A stretch of 64,000 nucleotides of DNA from NCBI RefSeq assembly GCF_014773265.1, contig NZ_JACWMY010000001.1, positions 558,001 to 622,000 of the forward strand, in the 5' to 3' direction. Both the position numbers and the translations under genes were made by a program. This document shows positions 24,461 to 30,896 of this stretch, one piece after another (the first letter of the stretch is position 1; each line of letters opens with the position of its first letter). A model generated the notes under the pieces. It did no database searches. It was not told the origin of the DNA and was given only the letters and a program-made list of their open reading frames with translations. This DNA comes from Mucilaginibacter pankratovii. GTDB taxonomy: Bacteria > Bacteroidota > Bacteroidia > Sphingobacteriales > Sphingobacteriaceae.

Positions 24461-25497
24461 TAGTGAAATATTTTATGGTAACTGTTACTTATAAACTTAG
24501 GAGCTGGTAATCTGAAGCCTACAAATATTTGAAAAAAGAGATTGACATTCTGATTTTCTGCAGACGTTAGGCCCTGCGAATATTTAGCTGATGTTGCAGT
24601 AAGGTAGGTGCCGGCAAAAAAGCGGTGACTATTATAACCTAAACCAAAGCTACCATCCCACTGGTATATTGGGCCACGTTGGGTAAACCTGGATGTAAAG
24701 TCCGTACTTGTTGTTCGTACCTTTGTAACGATGTAACCAAATGCAGGCGTAAACGCGCCTACCAAATAAAAGGACCTTTTTAAAACTAAGGTGTACTGAA
24801 AACCTGCACCTAACAAAGCCTGTAAATTATTAGATTTTTGATTGGAACTGCTGGTGGGGGTTCGATCATCAATAATGTAATAGCGAAAAATAGCCTTTGG
24901 TAAAAAAGATCCGCTGCTTTTAAGCTGTCGCTCGGTTTGCGAAACCGAAGCCGGCAAAGATAAATGCGAATTAATATTATATCCTACCGATGCATCGTAA
25001 CTCGTTACATGAAGATCAGGTATTTGTATATATGGATCCCCGTCCTGCCAGTCATCACGAAAATCGCGGGTATTTACAACGTAATAGCCTTTTGTTTTTG
25101 AGTAATTAAAGCCACCAAACCAATGGGGAGTATTAATATTTGTGCCCAGCGTAAATAACTGTGTTTTGCCTTTCTCAAGGTTATCGTTATTTGTTAATGC
25201 GGAACGTGGCAGATAATCAAAATAAAACGAAATGAATTGATAACTAAAATAAGTACGGAGGATTTCTGAAGTATTGGGCTCTAATGCAATATTAAAATTA
25301 CCGGTTTTGGCGGTAAGCACTTCGGCTGTGTTAACAATAGAAGTTTTTAAAACAAACCAATCATCAAATTTCTCTAAATATGCGCTATCCGCCAATTGAA
25401 ATACTTTAGTAGTATCCTGAGCTTTTATTGCAATACTGTAAAAGCAAAGTAGGGTGCATAAACAGCCGCGAGCTATGTTGAACAGATTTAAATTCAA
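24460..25497 (-). CDS. DUF4421-family outer-membrane protein
   Basis: A 345-residue exported protein (signal peptide ending AIKAQ, about residue 26). The mature part matches DUF4421: LEPNTSEILRTYFSYQFISF, FYFDYLPRS, and barrel strands ending FFQIFVGFRLPAPKF. Members are predicted outer-membrane barrels of unknown role in Bacteroidota. First gene of a tightly coupled pair with the DUF3943 gene. Confidence 0.83.
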   Translation of the reverse strand: MNLNLFNIARGCLCTLLCFYSIAIKAQDTTKVFQLADSAYLEKFDDWFVLKTSIVNTAEVLTAKTGNFNIALEPNTSEILRTYFSYQFISFYFDYLPRSALTNNDNLEKGKTQLFTLGTNINTPHWFGGFNYSKTKGYYVVNTRDFRDDWQDGDPYIQIPDLHVTSYDASVGYNINSHLSLPASVSQTERQLKSSGSFLPKAIFRYYIIDDRTPTSSSNQKSNNLQALLGAGFQYTLVLKRSFYLVGAFTPAFGYIVTKVRTTSTDFTSRFTQRGPIYQWDGSFGLGYNSHRFFAGTYLTATSAKYSQGLTSAENQNVNLFFQIFVGFRLPAPKFISNSYHKIFH

Positions 25498-25825
25498 AAT
25501 TACACTTTAAAGTAAACATTGTTGCTCGAAGCGTAAATATACAAATCGCAGAAGTATTAAAAAAGTAAGTTGATAACAAATAGGCTATCTGACTTAAATT
25601 ATTGTCAAATGCCCTTTATCAATAAAGTAATGATTGGTGCAAAATAAACCAATATAAAATATACCATGTCTGTCTCTAAACGCACACACAGAAGAGCCTG
25701 AAAAAGCGTGAGAAAGCTAAAGATTTAACAATCTAGATTGGATGATAATTTAATTTACCTATTTGTGAGAAGAAACTTTTCCCAGGGCATTCTGAATACT
25801 GAAACCAACATTAAAGTGTAGGTGA
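25498..25825. other. Gap without a gene
   Basis: No intact gene. The last third (from about 25760) reads FVRRNFSQGILNTETNI in one frame, which may be a worn piece of the ATP-grasp gene that follows. The rest shows nothing recognisable. Confidence 0.5.
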
Positions 25826-26224
25826 TGATCTCCAATACAATGGATTGATACAAAATTTTCAGATCTCTTATATCGTCGCTACAGAGCCTTCAGCACAAGA
25901 GCTGATTCGATGACCGGCAATTTGCATATTTCAAGAAATTGGTATTTACATGGAGACAATACAATTAGAAATCAGGAGATGGAAAATGAACAGCAGCAAT
26001 TTATGCAAACGATATATAGTGCAACAGAAAAAAAAATATTTTCAAAAGCAATCGAAGTTTTAGATTTAGATTTTGGAGCTATTGATTATTCATACGATAA
26101 AAACGGAGAACTTATTATTTGGGAGGTTAATCCTCATCCCGCCTTTCCTCAATGGATTGAGGAAGAGCCATCAAAATCCAAGATCATAAAGCTATTAACT
26201 GACTACTATCATTCGTTTTTATAG
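25826..26224 (+). pseudogene. C-terminal remnant of an ATP-grasp protein
   Basis: An open frame without a credible start encodes SPIQWIDTKFSDLLYRRYRA, then a longer stretch with ISRNWYLHGDN, and ends with AIEVLDLDFGAIDYSYDKNG and IIWEVNPHP. The last part is the magnesium-binding end of an ATP-grasp domain (Asp, Glu and the E-x-N-P-x-P pattern), as in RimK-like ligases. The ATP-binding front half is missing or in other frames, and a stop codon precedes 25829. An ATG at 25910 would give only 104 residues, too short to work. Best read as a decayed gene. Confidence 0.65.
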
Positions 26225-26460
26225 TTCATAGTCCAATTATCTTAATATTATCACCATTAATTTCCAATTTTTCGCAATTTATCTATAAAATGGTTCGAAA
26301 ATTACCCATTGTCCGGACATACAGTATCCCAAGGCACGCTACCCTATTTCATCCCCAGATTGGGCTCGAAACCATTTCATTCAACTTGCTAATTCTTTCA
26401 AATTCCTAAAAATGATTCTAAAATTCCAATTGTGTTCTGCCAAGTCTGTAAATAATTGTA

Positions 26461-28143
26461 TCAGTCCAGACCTTTTGGCTCACCGTATTTCGCCATGATT
26501 ACGGTGGATTTGTCCGTGATCTCCCTTATGATGTCGTCCAGTTCATGAGCAGATAGATTCAGAAAGTTGATGAGCTCGGTACGCTCCAGGTCATCGGCTG
26601 CGTTTGGTAACATCGGCAACAACCCCATAATGCGCGCTAATGGCGCACGAACAAGATGTGACTGCATCCAGGATATTTCCCGGAAAGTTTTGTTTTGTTC
26701 CTCAACAGAACGCAAGTATAATTTCCTTTCGGTGACGTCCCTTCCAGTTATACAGGCCCCGACTATACGCTGTTCTTCCCATACGGGGTTAAGGGTATAA
26801 CGGATCCATTGGACCGCCCCATTTGTTCGGAACATCCGGTCATAATCAACTGTATCTCCATTATAAACCTTGGTAATGATCTCATGGAAATAGGCCAGGC
26901 GCGATGTCTCAACATAATCAAAAATACTGCACCCGATTTTGAAGGGGCTTTGATGTTTATTGAACTTCATGGACTCCGAAGCTTTTGGGTTAAATAATTT
27001 AACCTTATGCTGCTGGTCTAATAGTACAAAGCCATCGATAGCATTATCAAACAACGTCCTAAGGTTGGACTCTGATTCTTTAACTTTCAGATTGGCCTCG
27101 TATAATTCCAACTGATGTTCCAATTGAGTGGTAATATCTGTCGATTGTACAAGTCGGACTTGACGCCCGTCCAGGCTCAACAAATTACTTTCAACGTTGA
27201 CATAAATAATTTCGCCGTTTTTTTTTAGGTGCCGCGAAACGCCCCCGTAATATTCACCCGATAATTTATTTGTACGAACCAGTTCTTCCGTTTGACGGAT
27301 ATTTTCTTTTTGTCTGATATCCATGATCGTCATAGACAGAAACTCTTCTCTAGTATAGCCATAATGCTCGGTTGCAGCCTCATTTATATCAAGGAATTTA
27401 AAAGTATCCGTATCGAATAACCACATGGGCAACGGACTCTTATTAAATATCTGGAGGTAGCGTTGCTGCAAATGGGTTTTGTCAACGATGGTCGACTGGA
27501 GACTCTGAAAGATTTTATCAATAAGTAAGACGATAACAGTACTTGCAAAGATCAGGTTCACACTGAATGCGATCCATTTCCCTGCACTGTATTCGTTTAT
27601 CAATGCAGAATGGAAAAGTTTAAAGCCAATGATAAAGGCGAAGACGGCAAGCAGTGCTGCGTTTAAAAATATAGAAAAATAAGAATAGCGTATTGGAAAT
27701 ATCAATGCTGACAACATGGTAATAAAAAAGAGGTAAAATACGCCGGGGCCAAGGTAACCTAGCGTATTGATCAGAAAAATAGCCAGGACATAGAAAATGG
27801 TTATCACACTGATCTTCCGATAACGCAGTTTGACCTTTGGCGCAACGGTCACTAGCATGATCAGGCCGAAACAAACAAGATCCACGACCGCGATTAGTAG
27901 GAACCCATCTTTTAAGGCCATGAACACACCGGGTAATAGTGCTATTAAACTTATAGGAAGGCAATAAACAAGAAAATTACTAAACAATCGGTCCTGCCAA
28001 TAACGCAGGTCGCGATCATTGTTGTCTGAGTAGCTCGAAATGTTAGCCCGGATAAAGGCTTCGTACCCTAATAAAATTCTTTTCATATCGCTGCCGTTAA
28101 TTAATAGTCGGGCGCTTGTGGACACCACAATGGTCTGTATCAC
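26461..28143 (-). CDS. Membrane PAS sensor protein with HisKA-like end but no ATPase domain
   Basis: A 560-residue protein. Six or so membrane segments fill about residues 50-210 (LIALLPGVFMALKDGFLLIA, FAFIIGFKLF and others). Two PAS domains follow (about 230-350 and 365-480). The end holds EISWMQSHLVRAPLARIMG, a HisKA-type helix with His496, as in many Bacteroidota kinases, but the chain stops 64 residues later with no N, G1 or G2 boxes. It cannot phosphorylate itself alone; a partner kinase or a non-phospho signalling role is needed. An internal ATG at 28086 (MKRILLGYEAF) is a possible alternative start. It is divergent from the response regulator at 28422. Confidence 0.88.
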   Translation of the reverse strand: MIQTIVVSTSARLLINGSDMKRILLGYEAFIRANISSYSDNNDRDLRYWQDRLFSNFLVYCLPISLIALLPGVFMALKDGFLLIAVVDLVCFGLIMLVTVAPKVKLRYRKISVITIFYVLAIFLINTLGYLGPGVFYLFFITMLSALIFPIRYSYFSIFLNAALLAVFAFIIGFKLFHSALINEYSAGKWIAFSVNLIFASTVIVLLIDKIFQSLQSTIVDKTHLQQRYLQIFNKSPLPMWLFDTDTFKFLDINEAATEHYGYTREEFLSMTIMDIRQKENIRQTEELVRTNKLSGEYYGGVSRHLKKNGEIIYVNVESNLLSLDGRQVRLVQSTDITTQLEHQLELYEANLKVKESESNLRTLFDNAIDGFVLLDQQHKVKLFNPKASESMKFNKHQSPFKIGCSIFDYVETSRLAYFHEIITKVYNGDTVDYDRMFRTNGAVQWIRYTLNPVWEEQRIVGACITGRDVTERKLYLRSVEEQNKTFREISWMQSHLVRAPLARIMGLLPMLPNAADDLERTELINFLNLSAHELDDIIREITDKSTVIMAKYGEPKGLD

Positions 28144-28421
28144 CCATTTGCTAACTTACTGAAATCTTACTGAAGTACACCTGCAGCAAAGTTTTAAATA
28201 AGGTATTAGGATCTCTCCGGATTTGAAACGAGGATGAATAAGACGGCTAATTTTATCTCAAAGAAGCCTGCCTGAAAAAGACAAGGAAGACAAGAAGATG
28301 TCTTTATTGTTTGCGTGAGCCGCGAGTTGCCCTCTCTTGCGTGCAGTTGCATAAAGGTTATTAAAGCGTGATGGGGCTTTAGCTATATTAATGACTATAT
28401 TACCGAACCTAAAGTTTAGCA

Positions 28422-28784
28422 ATGAAAAAAATTCTTATTATCGAGGATGATGAGGCTACGTTGGAATTGCTCGGCATCATTTGCGAGAATAGCGAAGTGG
28501 AAATAGTACTGAAGTCCAACGTGATAGGCCTCGCAGAGATTGAACGCATGAAGCCCGACCTGATTTTTTTGGACCACTGGATAGGGAGCAGCCTGGGAGG
28601 CGACCTGTGCTTGGAGATAAAGCAAAATGAAGCCACCAAGGATGTCCCGGTAATAATCATATCGGCCCTTACCGACATCGGGCAAATTTCCATGGACAAT
28701 TGCGCTGACGGCTGCATCATGAAGCCGTTCGATATAGAAGAAATCAGCGATGTTGTCGAGGCCTACATCGGCCGAGAACCCTGA
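28422..28784 (+). CDS. Single-domain response regulator
   Basis: A 120-residue receiver domain: acidic pocket Glu8-Asp9-Asp10, phospho-acceptor Asp51 in LIFLDHWIG, Ser81 and Lys101 (MKPFDI). No output domain. It starts with MKKILIIEDDEA 10 or so bases after an AAAG-rich stretch and is followed by a strong terminator at 28915-28935. It is divergent from the ATPase-less PAS protein, an arrangement that suggests a shared pathway. Confidence 0.92.
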   Translation: MKKILIIEDDEATLELLGIICENSEVEIVLKSNVIGLAEIERMKPDLIFLDHWIGSSLGGDLCLEIKQNEATKDVPVIIISALTDIGQISMDNCADGCIMKPFDIEEISDVVEAYIGREP

Positions 28785-28914
28785 GCAACGGCGCCGCCGA
28801 CGCCATTAGTCTCCGGAAACGTGTCATTGCACCGGAAAGCATCGCTACCTTGCAGCGGCATTTCAAGATCGTCCTCCAAACGCCTCGTCGCTTTTCCCCC
28901 GTCTTTATATGCAG

Positions 28915-28935
28915 AAAGCCTCCTCTGGAGGCTTT
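28915..28935 (+). terminator. Rho-independent terminator after response regulator
   Basis: A 9-base-pair stem (AAAGCCTCC, 28915-28923, with GGAGGCTTT, 28927-28935), 3-base loop, followed by more T residues to 28939. It also sits 60 bases past the stop codon of the minus-strand membrane gene and may serve both. Confidence 0.85.
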
Positions 28936-28994
28936 TTTTGCCTGATAGTTTCTGGCAGGATCGGCAAGCGACAAACGCTGCCTCTGTTAGCGAA

Positions 28995-29486
28995 CTATCT
29001 CGGCGTTTCAGGCGATTTCGCCGGTCGCTTTTGACGAATGGGAAACAATACGAACTCGATTGCGGTCGCTATCAGCGCGGGAAAGAAATAGCAGAGGAGA
29101 ACGACGGCTTGAACATACGGGCTGTGCACTCTTTGGCGAGTGATGAAAATTGCCGCGCAAAAAATCGCGGCCATGGCCGCAAAGAGAACTTTCAGGCTGG
29201 TGCTTTTCCTGAGCCCGATGAGCCCGAAAAGGCGGCAATAGGTCTTCGCGAGAGCAAAATATACCAGCGGATAGGGAAATAGCTGCATTGCCGCAAAAGG
29301 CCAAAACGGCTGCATTGCCGCATCGGGTGACGGCAGGATGACGAGAACGTACAGCAGGGGCGTGTTCGTCAAAACGAGCAGGCTGACAACGCTTAGGGCC
29401 TTGGCGAGCCAGCTCGCGCGCAGAAAGGTGGACTTAACAATATTCACAGATATGATTTTCGGCTTTAAACAAATTGCATTGCCCAA
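28995..29486 (-). CDS. Four-helix membrane protein of unknown family
   Basis: Up to 163 residues from a TTG at 29486; a GTG at 29447 is an alternative and no ATG lies near the front. Four hydrophobic segments are seen (about residues 28-52, 60-82, 95-115 and 125-150), followed by a basic tail (IRQKRPAKSPETPR). I do not recognise the family. Base and codon use is richer in G and C than in the flanking genes, as in the two zinc-ribbon genes just upstream. It begins 15 bases after the second zinc-ribbon gene and in the same reading frame, with only a TAG codon and five codons between them. Probably the third gene of one operon. Confidence 0.6.
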   Translation of the reverse strand: MGNAICLKPKIISVNIVKSTFLRASWLAKALSVVSLLVLTNTPLLYVLVILPSPDAAMQPFWPFAAMQLFPYPLVYFALAKTYCRLFGLIGLRKSTSLKVLFAAMAAIFCAAIFITRQRVHSPYVQAVVLLCYFFPALIATAIEFVLFPIRQKRPAKSPETPR

Positions 29487-29501
29487 TAAAGATTTAATGT
29501 G

Positions 29502-29678
29502 CTAAGGCATCATCCAGCGCCTGCGACCGCAGTTTCGGCACCGGTACCGCTTCAGCCGCAGCCACGAAAGCGTGATTTTGGCCGCCGCAGGCAACGGCAG
29601 TCGCTCGTATGACGCCGGACTGCGGGGGTCGCAGCCGCAGGCGGTAAAAACCGTCGTCTTTGAGTACAGTTTGGCCAT
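29502..29678 (-). CDS. Zinc-ribbon microprotein 2
   Basis: A 58-residue protein, start ATG at 29676-29678, stop TAG at 29502-29504. It has two cysteine pairs, ACGC near residue 14 and RYRCRNCGRRRW near the end, split by a 25-residue region with a leucine-rich stretch (ITLSWLRLKRY). It aligns with the neighbouring 57-residue protein: a CxC knuckle, a spacer with LR(L/R)xRY, a CxxC knuckle and a closing RxRW. The shared pattern between two adjacent frames is strong evidence that both are real. The fold is probably a zinc ribbon that binds nucleic acid or protein; the function is unknown. It is G+C-rich like its neighbours and ends 15 bases before the membrane gene. Confidence 0.62.
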   Translation of the reverse strand: MAKLYSKTTVFTACGCDPRSPASYERLPLPAAAKITLSWLRLKRYRCRNCGRRRWMMP

Positions 29679-29718
29679 CACGTCGAAATAATTATTTGCA
29701 GCGAAAATAGTCCCCCCA

Positions 29719-29892
29719 TCACTTTCCCAGCGTCCATCGCTTCCGGTCGCACATGTAGCACTTGTACCGCCTGAGCGGCAGCCAGAAGAGCAGCACTTTT
29801 GCCAGCAGCGGCCGGGGCGTTCGGATCCAGTCTGTTCTGCCGCAAATACAGGCTCTGAAAGGCTGCTGTCTCGTCGAGGAATTCGAAGTCAT
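29719..29892 (-). CDS. Zinc-ribbon microprotein 1
   Basis: A 57-residue basic protein, start ATG at 29890-29892, stop TGA at 29719-29721. Cysteines lie in CICGRTDW and in RRYKCYMCDRKRW, with a hydrophobic stretch PLLAKVLLFWLPL just before the second pair. It is a tandem paralog of the 58-residue product 40 bases downstream. A consensus promoter (29949-29977) points at it. Small Bacteroidota proteins with a CxxC, hydrophobic linker, RRYxCxxC layout are known only as hypothetical zinc-ribbon proteins, as far as I recall. First gene of a candidate three-gene operon. Confidence 0.62.
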   Translation of the reverse strand: MTSNSSTRQQPFRACICGRTDWIRTPRPLLAKVLLFWLPLRRYKCYMCDRKRWTLGK

Positions 29893-29948
29893 CGGTCTAA
29901 AAATAAGGTAAAACCAAGCCTCTCTTGCTTCGGCAATAAACGGTTGCT

Positions 29949-29977
29949 CAAATATAGCAATCGCCGCTTGAAATCAA
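29949..29977 (-). promoter_or_regulatory. Promoter of the zinc-ribbon operon
   Basis: On the minus strand TTG (29975-29977), 18-base spacer, TATATTTG (29949-29956), close to the TTG-N19-TAnnTTTG consensus. It leaves a leader of about 50 bases before the ATG at 29892. Confidence 0.6.
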
Positions 29978-30177
29978 GGAAGTATTGAATTTTCTAAGTT
30001 ATAATAGCCCCCGGAATCCCTTGCATCCTTTCAATCTGCGCGCAGACAGCCAAGTCGTAAGATGACAGCTTCGTCCGGCACGGCTATTTTGCACTGAAAT
30101 ACAAAGCCCCCTAACACTCGCTGCTCGGGGGTTCTAACCTAAGTATTATGATTTGAAAAACACCCGGGCTCATAAAA

Positions 30178-30770
30178 ATGCATATCATAAATAATCAACG
30201 GAGGACATTTTTGAAACAACAAGTAATTGAAGATGTGAACATTATGCCTCAATTAGATAAAGCCTGTGGTTTAGATATGCACAAAGACAAGATCGTAGGC
30301 TTTATTTCCGGGAAAGATGGCAACAATCAAGAGTTCAGGGAATTTGGTACTTACACCTGCGAATTCAAACAGATCAGAGACTGGTTACAGGAGAATGATA
30401 TTCATCATTGCCTGATGGAAAGCATGGGTATTTATTGGATGAGCTTATACCACTTACTCACTAAGCCGGTATTGAAGTCATTGTTGCAAATCCGGTTCAT
30501 ATCAAGCAAATGCCTAAGCGGAAAACTGATCGCAAGGATGCTAAATGGCTTTGTAGACTGTTATTACAAGGATCGGTACGGCCAAGTTTTATGCCAGATA
30601 ACACGCAACGAATAATCAGAGATTATTGCCGCAATCGGTTATTCTATAACAACATTACCAGTCATTTAAAAAAACCGGAAGATCATCATAAGCTTCGGAT
30701 AAAACCCAAAAAGCACCTCCTGCTCCGGGAGGTGCGATTACTATTAACTGATCTTCATATCACGTCATGA
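30178..30770 (+). pseudogene. IS110-family transposase remnant
   Basis: The front of an IS110-type DEDD transposase: KACGLDMHKDKIVGFISG with the first Asp, HHCLMESMGIYWMSLYHLL with the Glu, then, after a frame change near 30461-30466, AGIEVIVANPVHIKQMPKRK and TDRKDAKWLCRLLLQGS with the next Asp. It breaks off after CRNRLFYNN, about 160 residues into a protein normally over 300 long; the serine-containing second half is absent. The likely original start is the ATG at 30244. No terminal repeats are expected in this family. The element is dead. Confidence 0.85.
30713..30735 (-). terminator. Terminator for the M16 peptidase gene
   Basis: An 8-base-pair stem GCACCTCC/GGAGGTGC (30713-30720 with 30728-30735), 7-base loop. 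On the minus strand it is followed by TTTTTGGGTTTT, a good U-tract. It lies about 160 bases past the peptidase stop codon. Confidence 0.7.
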
Positions 30771-30896
30771 AAAAACGTAAGAACAACTGGAGCAATAACT
30801 CTGATTTTTGTCATCGTAGATCTGAATCATGATCTTCTCTGTTCACCCGCACCTATCAACATGGCCAACAGGCTACTTTTGCAAACATGACGATCT

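Noticed and set aside
28821-29282. 153-codon plus-strand frame opposite the membrane gene
   Set aside because: It has no hydrophobic or domain pattern, whereas the minus-strand frame has four clean membrane helices; shadow of the real gene.
29008-29304. 98-codon minus-strand frame in the membrane gene
   Set aside because: Overlaps the 163-codon frame in another phase and lacks its helix pattern.
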